A stretch of DNA of 22,432 bases. Origin: Candidatus Sordicultor fermentans (GTDB taxonomy: Bacteria; Atribacterota; Atribacteria; Atribacterales; Caldatribacteriaceae). The stretch covers positions 1-22,432 of the forward strand of contig DGDO01000104.1 in the NCBI GenBank assembly GCA_002385475.1, given 5' to 3'. The translations under genes were made by a program, and so were the position numbers. How positions within the stretch are numbered: position 1 is the first letter of the stretch; the number at the start of each line of letters is the position of its first letter. Positions 13,640 to 20,998 of this stretch are shown one piece after another. Under the pieces are notes generated by a model. The model was given only the letters and a program-made list of their open reading frames with translations. It made no database searches and was not told where the DNA came from.

Positions 13640-14744
13640 TCACCATTCTTCTAACTCAAAATTAGCCCAAAGAGACTCCAGGGTGTAATTGTCTTTAGTG
13701 ACCAAAATTCCTCTGGTTTGCATCCAAGGATGACCATATTCCGTCTCAACCACCGGAGCCGGAGCCCACATCTCATCGTGAGCCCAAATATCTACTCCTT
13801 GGTGTATTTTTCCCTCAATGTTAACATCCTCAGCAGTGACTATGTCCCCCGGTTTGGGCAGAGCTTCCTCCCCTTTCTCCAGAAATTCAACCAAGTAGTA
13901 CACAGCAAGAGGAGTATAAAATGGACATGGTTGATCTAAAGCTACATCTATTTTCCCCTCACCAATGGCTTCTAACACTTCGGGTAAAGCATCTATGGTG
14001 GCAACAAAGTAGTCCTGGGGGTTTTTGCCCAATGCTTCTATGGCTCCTACTGCTCCCATGGCCATCGGTCCATTATCTCCATAAATTGTATCTACCTCAT
14101 ATGCTCGAAGTACAGTCTCTGCCGCGGTTTTGGCTTGAGCCATATCCCAATCTCCCACTACGGTGATTGCTCTCACTTCAGGATATTCATCCAATACGCT
14201 TACAAATCCATTATGCCTGTCTTCTCCAGTAGCGCTGCCCATGGTTCCTCTTATTTCTAAAACAGTCCCTTTTACCTCGCCAATTGGTTCCACTTCATCT
14301 CGGAGATACTTAACTATTTCTTCAGCTAATATTTTCCCGGACTCAAAGCCTAAAAAACCAATGTAAAGAAGAACATCGGGTGAATAAATATCTACATTAG
14401 CAGTAATCACTGGCACATTATGCTCTTTAGCATACTCTACTGCTGGAATTAGGGCGGTAGATTCAACCGCACCAATTACTAATCCATCTACCCCCCATAT
14501 CCACCATTCGTCTAACTTGAGTGATTTGAGTAGCAGGATCGTTTCCAGCTTCCATAGAAGTACACTTATAACCGTGATCTTCACAGTACCACTCGAAGGA
14601 TTTTACAAACAGAGCTTCCCAAACGTTAACCACTCGATGAGTAGCTAAACCAAAAAAGTATTCATCCCCTTCTTGGGCAAAACTTGTGGTCGCCATCACA
14701 AAAATAAAGCATCCCATCAATCCTGCGCAAAACAAGTTTTTAAT
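13640..14744 (-). pseudogene. Sugar-type ABC transporter substrate-binding protein, frameshifted, ATT start (ABC system 1)
   Basis: One gene split into two frames. The N-terminal part (from 14744 or 14735) ends in ATQITQVRRMVDMG then goes out of frame; the C-terminal part resumes as VDGLVIGAVESTALIPAVEY and runs to the stop at 13640. The switch falls in a run of six G on the minus strand (14491-14496); five would restore one frame of about 367 residues, normal for a RbsB-type (Peripla_BP_4) protein. The best-placed start is ATT at 14744-14742: AGAGGA stands 6 nt upstream and the peptide MKNLFCAGLMGCFIFVMATT...SFA is a perfect signal sequence; the next option, TTG 14735, loses the basic n-region and has poor spacing. 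Either the gene is decaying (lost ATG plus frameshift) or the frameshift is an assembly error and ATT is used as a rare start. Permease and ATPase downstream are intact. Confidence 0.8.
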
Positions 14745-14867
14745 CGACCATCCTCTTTTTTTATGATTTACCCCTATTAATCTATTAATAAGTTATTTAA
14801 TTAACACTAACCTTATCATAAACTTTTTTTTTACCACCTCCCGTTTTTTATTTATGCATAAAAAAAC

Positions 14868-14910
14868 ACCTGGCTTGGCCGGGTTGGATTGGCACCCGAC
14901 CAAACCAGGT
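14868..14910 (-). terminator. Rho-independent terminator of ABC system 2
   Basis: On the minus strand a long imperfect stem (ACCTGG.TTGG.CGGGT against ACCCG.CCAA.CCAGGT, spanning 14868-14910) starts about 19 nt after the binding-protein stop and is followed at once by a run of seven U (A at 14860-14866). It cleanly separates system 2 from system 1, which must therefore have its own promoter in 14745-14867; that stretch is very AT-rich, has a tandem CTATTAAT repeat (14774-14789), and shows no clear consensus promoter. Confidence 0.88.
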
Positions 14911-14928
14911 TTCTGCCGATTAATACGA

Positions 14929-15894
14929 TTAATACAATACGCGTTGAGCCTCTTCTGAATCAATATTATCTTTAGTTACAAAAACTACTCCTGTGTTTAT
15001 GTATTTAGGCACCTCTTCCCCCTTAGCAGCAGCTAAAGCAATTTTCACCCCATCATAACCCATCCGATAGGGGTTTTGTACTGCAATACCTTGAAGAGTA
15101 CCATTCCGCACCATTTCTTGCAGATCTTTATTACCGTCAAATCCAATAGCTACAATTTGACCGGCTAAACCAGCTTGCTCAATTGCCCGTCCCATACCAA
15201 TTGCGGTAGGTTCGTTTGCACCGAAGATAGCAGTAAGGTCAGGATTAGCTGCTAATACATCGGTGGTCTGGTTAAGAGCAGTCACCATGTCAGATTGAGA
15301 ATAGAAAGGCCCCACGATTTCCATATTAGTCTTTTCTTCAATAGTATCGATAAAACCGCCTACCCGGCCAATTTCGCTACCAACTCCCGGCACATAAGAC
15401 ATGACTGCTACTTTACCTTCGGTCCCGGCTCGTTTAATTAGCTCCTCCGCACAAAGAACTCCAGCAGCTCGGTTGTCAGTAGCCAGGAAAGAAACATAAC
15501 CCTCTTCGTAATTCAAAAGCGAATCAACAATTACTACTGGTATACCAGCTTCATTAGCCTTTTTTACTGCAGGAACAAGCGCATCAGGGCTTGAAGGAGC
15601 TAAAACGATAGCCAAGACATTCCGGTTTATAGCATTTTCCACCAGGTTAACTTGCTCTTCGATTTTTGTTTCAGCAGCGGGACCGAGAAATGAAACTTTA
15701 ATCTGTTCTCCTTGAGCAACTAATTCTTTTTCTGCGTCCGACGCGCCTACTTCCACGTTTTGCCAAAAGCTCGAAGTTGCCTCTTTCACGATAACTGCGA
15801 TTTCGCCACTAACTGCTTCCTGAGCAAAAACCGAAGTTGAAAGAAATAACAAACCCACACAGAATACTACTAAAGATAACTTAAAACCCTTCAT
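14929..15894 (-). CDS. Sugar-type ABC transporter substrate-binding protein, RbsB-like (ABC system 2)
   Basis: 321 residues from ATG 15894, chosen because AAAGGAGG lies 8 nt upstream and the product opens with a signal peptide MKGFKLSLVVFCVGLLFLST ending SVFA-QE; a longer frame from 15933 exists but puts a charged extension before it. The mature part is a type I periplasmic binding fold (Peripla_BP_4): IAVIVKEATSSFWQNVEVGA at the start, LAPSSPDALVPAVKKANEAG and IPVVIVDS in the middle, and AIGFDGNKDL with NPYRMGYDGV near the end. It binds a ligand outside the membrane for the permease-ATPase pair encoded just upstream. The ligand is probably a pentose, hexose or polyol by family; not readable. 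It is last in its operon and followed by a strong terminator. A short dyad could mask its ribosome binding site. Confidence 0.94.
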   Translation of the reverse strand: MKGFKLSLVVFCVGLLFLSTSVFAQEAVSGEIAVIVKEATSSFWQNVEVGASDAEKELVAQGEQIKVSFLGPAAETKIEEQVNLVENAINRNVLAIVLAPSSPDALVPAVKKANEAGIPVVIVDSLLNYEEGYVSFLATDNRAAGVLCAEELIKRAGTEGKVAVMSYVPGVGSEIGRVGGFIDTIEEKTNMEIVGPFYSQSDMVTALNQTTDVLAANPDLTAIFGANEPTAIGMGRAIEQAGLAGQIVAIGFDGNKDLQEMVRNGTLQGIAVQNPYRMGYDGVKIALAAAKGEEVPKYINTGVVFVTKDNIDSEEAQRVLY

Positions 15895-15972
15895 TGTAAA
15901 CCTTCCTCCTTTTATATGTTTTTTAATGTACAAAAGGACTAAAATCTGCCCCTTTCTACTCTCCCTATAAAC

Positions 15973-16977
15973 CTAACCCTCTCGTTTTCGGAGCTGATCT
16001 ACCGCCACTGCAGCAATAATAACTAAACCAATAATCACCTGCTGAATAAAGTAGGATACTCCTTGCATGTTCAGTCCGTTACGCAGGATTCCAATAATAA
16101 AAGCTCCAATCATAGTGCCGGAGATAGTACCTGCCCCTCCCATAAGGCTGGTACCACCAATAACCGCAGTAGCTATAGCATCAAGTTCGTACGCTACCCC
16201 GGCGTTGGGTTGAGCAGTTACAATACGAGACATAGTCACAATTCCTGTTAAACCAGCTAAACCTCCCGAAATAATATAGGCAATGATCTTGGTCTTATTA
16301 ACGTTTAATCCCGAGAGGCGGGCAGCTTCTTGGTTAGAACCTACTGCATAGGTAAAACGCCCCAAACGAGTATGCTTGAGCACAAAATCAAAAATAATGG
16401 CAACTATGACCATAATAATAACCGGATATGGAATGCCAGGAAATTTAGTAACTACTCGACCATTGGGTAACGTGGTGGTAGTCCTAAAAAGAGCGCCATT
16501 GCCTAATATACCAAACTCCTCCGGTAAACCAGCTACTGCTCGGGCTCCGGTCACGTATAGGGCAATACCTCGAGCTATTTGCATCATCCCTAAAGTAGCA
16601 ATAAAAGGCGGTAGATTTAGTTTTGTAACCATAAGACCATTGGCCGCCCCACAAGCTATGCCAGCCAGCAAGGCAAGCAAAAAACCAATTAATACTGGCA
16701 TCCCAGCTCGCACTGCCAAACCAGCCACCACTCCACTCAGGGCAACCACTGAACCAATGCTTAAATCTATGCCTCCAGTGATAATAACGTAAGTCACTCC
16801 TATACCCATAAAGGCCAGAGTACTGGTTTGAAGGGCAATTGTGAGAATATTCTGAATAGTAAAAAATCTATCAGTAACTAACGAAAAAACAACAAATAAA
16901 GCTATAAGCGCAGCAACCGCAATGAACCTTTGCATCATATTCCTTACTTTTTCCATCTGTGATACCGTCTCAGCCAT
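15973..16977 (-). CDS. Sugar-type ABC transporter permease, RbsC family (ABC system 2)
   Basis: 334 residues, hydrophobic throughout, with family boxes GGIDLSIGSVVALSGVVAGL, LPPFIATLGMMQIARG, GSNQEAARLSGLNVNKTKI and AVIGGTSLMGGAGT. It forms the inner-membrane channel of an RbsABC-type importer. ATG 16977 has AAAGGAGG about 8 nt upstream and starts 14 nt after the ATPase gene. An extra hydrophilic insert (residues about 160-178, FRTTTTLPNGRVVTKFPGIP) lies in a periplasmic-side loop and is absent from the other two permeases. Confidence 0.95.
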   Translation of the reverse strand: MAETVSQMEKVRNMMQRFIAVAALIALFVVFSLVTDRFFTIQNILTIALQTSTLAFMGIGVTYVIITGGIDLSIGSVVALSGVVAGLAVRAGMPVLIGFLLALLAGIACGAANGLMVTKLNLPPFIATLGMMQIARGIALYVTGARAVAGLPEEFGILGNGALFRTTTTLPNGRVVTKFPGIPYPVIIMVIVAIIFDFVLKHTRLGRFTYAVGSNQEAARLSGLNVNKTKIIAYIISGGLAGLTGIVTMSRIVTAQPNAGVAYELDAIATAVIGGTSLMGGAGTISGTMIGAFIIGILRNGLNMQGVSYFIQQVIIGLVIIAAVAVDQLRKREG

Positions 16978-16991
16978 AACTTAACCCTCCT

Positions 16992-18521
16992 TTATAAGGT
17001 TATTTCTGTTTTGTCAGAAGTATTAGAAGCTAAACCGGCAGCGTAGTTCAAAATCTCCTCCTGATTAGTTTCCCTTGTCTGAAGAGTCCCGACTAACCGC
17101 CCCTCATGAAGAACTAAAATTCGATCGGTCATACCTAAAATTTCCGGAAGCTCAGAAGAAATCATAATAATTCCTACTCCGTTTTTAGCCAAACTATCAA
17201 TAAGCTTATGAATGGCATATTTAGCTCCAACATCGATTCCTCTGGTAGGTTCATCAAAAATCAGCACTTTAGCTTTACGAAATAGCCACTTTGCTAAAAC
17301 CGTTTTTTGCTGATTACCACCGCTAAGATTTTTTACCACCTGAAAAACACTGGGAGTGCGGATATCAAGTTCATTTACATAATGTTCGGCCACCTGCTTT
17401 TCTTTTTTATTAGAGATTATTCCTAAACTATTAGATATCTCCTCAGTATTGGCTAAGGTAATATTTTCAGTAAGCAGCATTTCAAGTGCCAAGCCAGCTA
17501 ATTTTCTATCTTCTGGAAGATAACCAATTCCAGCACGAATAGCGTCAGCTGGTGAAGAAATATTAATTTTTTCTCCAAAAAGAAAAATCTCGCCCTCATC
17601 TTTTGGATCCGCTCCAAAAATTGCCCGAGCCAGCTCAGTTCTTCCCGCCCCTACAAGTCCAGCTATACCTAAAATTTCACCCTGATAAAGATCAAAAGAG
17701 ATATCATGTAATACTCCCGCTCTGGATATGTTTCGAACCTCTAATATTTTTTTATCCGTGGGAACTGAGGTTCTCGGTGGGAATTTCTCCTGCAAAGACC
17801 TCCCCACCATCTTACGTACAATCTGATCAGTCGTAACTGATTGGTATTCATCAGTACTTACGTATCTCCCATCCCGCAGTACAGTTACTCGATCTGCAAC
17901 ATGTTTTAATTCCTCAAGTCGATGAGAAATATAGATAATACCTACCCCTCGGTCTCGAAGCCGACGGATAACTTTAAATAATTCTTCAATCTCCGATTCA
18001 GTTAGAGCTGAAGTAGGCTCATCCATAATAAAAACTTCTGCTTGATGAGACAAAGCTTTAGCTATTTCAACCATTTGCCTTTTGGAAAGAGGAAGCATAT
18101 GAACGGGGATATCGGGATCAATATCTACACGAAGCTGACTGAGGATGGTGGCTGCGTCTTCACTCATCTTCTTGTCATCGATGAAACCACCCCTCTTGAG
18201 GGGCTCTCTACCGATGAAGATATTCTGAGCAACTGTCAAATGAGGCATCAGATTTAGTTCCTGATAAATAATACTAATACCGGCTCGCTGAGCTTCTACA
18301 GGATCACGGAAAACAACCGGTTGGCCATTAAGATAAATGGTTCCTTCATCTGGCTGATATACCCCACTTAATATCTTCATCAAGGTTGATTTTCCCGCAC
18401 CATTTTCTCCTACGAGAGCATGAACCTCGCCTCGTCTCAGATCAAAGGAAACTCGATCTAAGGCTACTACTCCTGGAAATTTTTTAGTTATATTCTCAAC
18501 ACGCAATATTTCCTTAGACAT
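16992..18521 (-). CDS. Sugar-type ABC transporter ATP-binding protein, fused double domain, RbsA/MglA-like (ABC system 2)
   Basis: 509 residues with two ATPase domains. Domain 1: Walker A GENGAGKST (38-46), Q-loop in IIYQELN, a degenerate signature LPLSKRQ (143-149), Walker B VFIMDEPTSAL (163-173), H200. Domain 2: degenerate Walker A GLVGAGRTE (288-296), intact signature LSGGNQQK (399-406), Walker B VLIFDEPTRGIDVGAK (419-434). This pairing of one catalytic and one degenerate site is normal for RbsA, MglA and XylG. ATG 18521 has GAGGAGGG 4-5 nt upstream. It is first in the ATPase -> permease -> binding-protein operon; the promoter and a LacI-type operator candidate lie in the 267 bp upstream. 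Confidence 0.96.
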   Translation of the reverse strand: MSKEILRVENITKKFPGVVALDRVSFDLRRGEVHALVGENGAGKSTLMKILSGVYQPDEGTIYLNGQPVVFRDPVEAQRAGISIIYQELNLMPHLTVAQNIFIGREPLKRGGFIDDKKMSEDAATILSQLRVDIDPDIPVHMLPLSKRQMVEIAKALSHQAEVFIMDEPTSALTESEIEELFKVIRRLRDRGVGIIYISHRLEELKHVADRVTVLRDGRYVSTDEYQSVTTDQIVRKMVGRSLQEKFPPRTSVPTDKKILEVRNISRAGVLHDISFDLYQGEILGIAGLVGAGRTELARAIFGADPKDEGEIFLFGEKINISSPADAIRAGIGYLPEDRKLAGLALEMLLTENITLANTEEISNSLGIISNKKEKQVAEHYVNELDIRTPSVFQVVKNLSGGNQQKTVLAKWLFRKAKVLIFDEPTRGIDVGAKYAIHKLIDSLAKNGVGIIMISSELPEILGMTDRILVLHEGRLVGTLQTRETNQEEILNYAAGLASNTSDKTEITL

Positions 18522-18584
18522 AGTCCCTCCTCAATAACAAAAAACTTTAATCATTATGCTAACACCGTTCACTTAATTTTGTCA

Positions 18585-18598
18585 AGCAATCGATTACT
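18585..18598. promoter_or_regulatory. LacI-family operator candidate 1
   Basis: AGCAATCGATTACT is a CpG-centred palindrome with a single mismatched pair, the general form of LacI/GalR-family sites. It overlaps the first base of the minus-strand -35 TTGACA, so a bound repressor would block RNA polymerase. The obvious candidate regulator is the LacI-type protein encoded at 7486-8511, but a regulator outside the window is equally possible. Confidence 0.5.
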
Positions 18599-18685
18599 AA
18601 TAATTTTGTATCATTGACAACAGCTTTTTGTCGGCAATTATAGTCCTTAATATTTTGGTAATATTGTTAAATTTGAAGTAATTTG

Positions 18686-18699
18686 TGAAATCGGTTGCT
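18686..18699. promoter_or_regulatory. LacI-family operator candidate 2
   Basis: TGAAATCGGTTGCT, read on the minus strand as AGCAACCGATTTCA, matches operator candidate 1 at 11 of 14 positions, including the AGCAA and CGATT cores. It lies 101 bp from the first site centre to centre, close to ten helical turns, as expected for a looping auxiliary operator. Symmetry is poorer than for site 1. Confidence 0.4.
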
Positions 18700-18788
18700 T
18701 TAATGCATTACCTTATGATTCTCCCTCTGTACAAAATCCTGCACTTTAATTCTAAATGTTACCTGAAATATAAGTTATTCACTATAAT

Positions 18789-20030
18789 TTAGTATCGAAA
18801 CTTATTAACTTCGTCGAACATGGCGATAATATTCTCTGGGGGAACACCAGCCATAATATTATGTACTTGTTGGAACACATAACCTCCCCCCGGAGCGAAA
18901 ACTGAGAGATTTTTTCTCACATCTTCTCTTACCTCTTCGGGGGTTCCGAAGGGAAGAATAGCCTGGGTATTACAACCTCCTCCCCAAAAAACTATATCCT
19001 TGCCGAATTCGTCTTTAAGGCGTTGTGGCTCCATCTCCCGGGCAGTGATTTGCACTGGTTGGATAATATCGAGACCTGCCTCAATAAAGTCAGGCAAGAG
19101 ACGGTATATACTTCCACATGAATGGAGAGCTACTTTAAGATGAGGATATTTTGTTTTTACCAAGTTCCACATAGCTGCATGACGGGGTTTAAAAAACTCT
19201 CCATACATCTGAGGAGAGATTTGAGGGCCATTTTGCATTCCTAAGTCATCTCCAAAACCGATTATGTCTACATAAGGTCCTACTGCATCTAAAAATTTAG
19301 TCAGGTTACTCAAATGTCGATCTAAAAGTTTGTCCAAAAAGTTATGAATTCGCTTTGGATTTAGGGCGATTTCAGTTAGAAAATTATCCATTCGGAAGGC
19401 AAATTCACCGGCCTCAAATAAATTTCCTCCAAAAGTAGCATAGATAGCCCGGTCAGTCTGAGACCGAAGTTCTAGAGCGCTCTTTCGGTAAACTTCTTGC
19501 CCCTCGGCATCAAATCCGGCTGGAGCTGGAGGAGAACCCAGTCGAAACCACATAATCTGTCTTAAATAATACTCGAGCTGGTCAAAATTTTGATCTGGAT
19601 TATCTATTAAGGGAAAGTAACATTGCTCAAAATAAAGGCAGCCTGGTTTTTGAATGCAGATGGGTTGTTCTTTATCTCCCCTAACTATCCATCCTTCAGG
19701 AGTTTTTTCTACTGGAATATAAGCAGGAATTTTACAAGGGGTACCATCAGGAAGTTGCCAATCTTTCCAATACGATTCATTTTGTAAAAAAATGTGACCT
19801 AAGTTGACTACATCTACTCCAAAAAAGTCCAATACATCTTTTTCCACCATAGCTAACTGTTGAATGAAATCCCAAATATAGAGAGGACTATCTGGTAGGC
19901 CAATAGCTCGCCTCAAGTCTCGGTAAGCTTGAACCATAATGCCAGATGACTGATGACCACCGAAGTCAATTGGAACCTTATCCGGTTGACGATGATTTAA
20001 AGCAGAAACTACTCTTTCTCTTGAATTCAA
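18789..20030 (-). CDS. URO-D superfamily protein, paralog 3
   Basis: 413 residues from TTG 20030, supported by AAGGAGGT 8-9 nt upstream. Opening RERVVSALNHRQPDKVPIDFGG, then GFGDDLGMQ with D261/D262, H303-x-C305 (LHSCGS), and FWGGGCNTQ with C353; the end GGGYVFQQVHNI followed by VPPENI is the standard C-terminal box of the uncharacterised COG0407 subgroup. The third zinc-ligand Cys of MtaA-type methyltransferases is replaced by QQ/VH, and HemE arginines are absent. Several extra Cys occur in a central insert (residues about 99-137). It is 26 nt after the system 3 permease, so it is part of that transport operon. Function unknown; processing of the imported ligand is the simplest inference. 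Confidence 0.88.
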   Translation of the reverse strand: MNSRERVVSALNHRQPDKVPIDFGGHQSSGIMVQAYRDLRRAIGLPDSPLYIWDFIQQLAMVEKDVLDFFGVDVVNLGHIFLQNESYWKDWQLPDGTPCKIPAYIPVEKTPEGWIVRGDKEQPICIQKPGCLYFEQCYFPLIDNPDQNFDQLEYYLRQIMWFRLGSPPAPAGFDAEGQEVYRKSALELRSQTDRAIYATFGGNLFEAGEFAFRMDNFLTEIALNPKRIHNFLDKLLDRHLSNLTKFLDAVGPYVDIIGFGDDLGMQNGPQISPQMYGEFFKPRHAAMWNLVKTKYPHLKVALHSCGSIYRLLPDFIEAGLDIIQPVQITAREMEPQRLKDEFGKDIVFWGGGCNTQAILPFGTPEEVREDVRKNLSVFAPGGGYVFQQVHNIMAGVPPENIIAMFDEVNKFRY

Positions 20031-20056
20031 AAATATTTACCTCCTTAGTATTTTAG

Positions 20057-20998
20057 CTATCTTCTCCCTTTTCTCAACTGGTCAATGGCCACAGTAACAA
20101 CCAGGATAACGCCTACAATAATTCTGGTCCAGAAGGGATTAACATTCAGCAAAACCGAGCCATTGTAAATAGTAGTCATAACTAAAGCTCCTATGAAAGC
20201 ACCAAGAGGAGTTCCTTCTGCTCCCATAAGGCTCGCTCCTCCTAATACAGCAGCAGCAATGGCATCAAGCTCATATCCTGTACCTGTGGTTGGTACTCCC
20301 ATCCATAATCGGCTCGTCTCCAGAACTCCGGCTAATCCGCATAAGGTGGAAGCCAGAATATACACTCCATAAGTTACGTTACGAATATTAACCCCGGAGA
20401 GTCTGGCTGCTTCAATGTTGCTACCCAGAGCATAGACATAGCGACCAAAGCTGGTATAGCGGAGAACAATTTCTATTATTACTACAGACAAAATAAGAAA
20501 CCAGAAAAGATTAGGTATGCCAAAAGTGTTGGTAGAAGAAAAATCAGCGATGCTGCGGGGAAGACCAAAAATATTACTGCCATTGGAGATTAGAAGAGTT
20601 GCTCCTCGTAATACTGACATCATACCTAAAGTAGCTATAAAAGGAGGTATTCTGAGGTTGTAAACCATCATCCCGTTGGCTAAACCAATGAGGGCAGAAA
20701 GCATCATTACCAATAAAATAGTGGAAGCGATATTACTACCAGTAGAAACCATCTTAGACATGACAATATTAACAAAAGCCACTACTCCCCCCACTGATAA
20801 ATCAATGCCAGCGGTAATGATCACCATTACCTCGGCAATACCCAGTATTCCCTGAATGGTCATCTGCCTCATAACACTCTGGATATTGCCAGTGGTGAAA
20901 AAATAGGGAGAAACTATTCCTAAAAAAATCCACATGGCTATAGCTACGATTAAAACCACAATCTGGGTGTTCAAAGAAAATTTTATTCTACTTTCCAC
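20057..20998 (-). CDS. Sugar-type ABC transporter permease, RbsC family (ABC system 3)
   Basis: 313 residues from GTG 20998, which has AGGAGG 8 nt upstream and overlaps the ATPase gene end by 11 nt; an ATG at 21025 would add nine hydrophilic residues and a 38-nt overlap, and is less likely. Landmarks: TAGIDLSVGGVVAF, IPPFIATLGMMSVLRGA, GSNIEAARLSGVNIRN and AVLGGASLMGAEGTPLGA. It is an inner-membrane channel subunit, closely similar in layout to the system 2 permease (IPPFIATLGMM, AARLSG) and less so to system 1, which suggests that systems 2 and 3 are recent relatives. It is followed by URO-D paralog 3; no binding-protein gene for this system is seen in the window. Confidence 0.94.
   Translation of the reverse strand: MESRIKFSLNTQIVVLIVAIAMWIFLGIVSPYFFTTGNIQSVMRQMTIQGILGIAEVMVIITAGIDLSVGGVVAFVNIVMSKMVSTGSNIASTILLVMMLSALIGLANGMMVYNLRIPPFIATLGMMSVLRGATLLISNGSNIFGLPRSIADFSSTNTFGIPNLFWFLILSVVIIEIVLRYTSFGRYVYALGSNIEAARLSGVNIRNVTYGVYILASTLCGLAGVLETSRLWMGVPTTGTGYELDAIAAAVLGGASLMGAEGTPLGAFIGALVMTTIYNGSVLLNVNPFWTRIIVGVILVVTVAIDQLRKGRR

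Larger units (their letters stand above)
18522..18788 (-). promoter_or_regulatory. Regulatory region upstream of ABC system 2
   Basis: 267 bp without a gene. The most likely promoter, on the minus strand, is TTGACA (18585-18580) with TAGCAT (18561-18556) at 18-bp spacing, about 35 nt before the ATPase start. Two related LacI-type dyads (listed separately) lie at 18585-18598 and 18686-18699, one abutting the -35. A second TATAAT (18642-18637, minus strand) lacks a good -35. No terminator is visible after the URO-D gene that ends at 18789, so read-through from ABC system 3 is possible. Confidence 0.6.

Noticed and set aside
13718..14366. Plus-strand open frames opposite the broken binding-protein gene
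   Set aside because: These are shadows of the binding-protein coding sequence, with no ribosome binding sites and low-complexity products.
18614..18642. Plus-strand TTGACA with ATTATA at 17-bp spacing in the regulatory gap
   Set aside because: No plus-strand gene follows; the downstream region is the antisense of the URO-D paralog 3 gene. Chance match or unstable antisense RNA.
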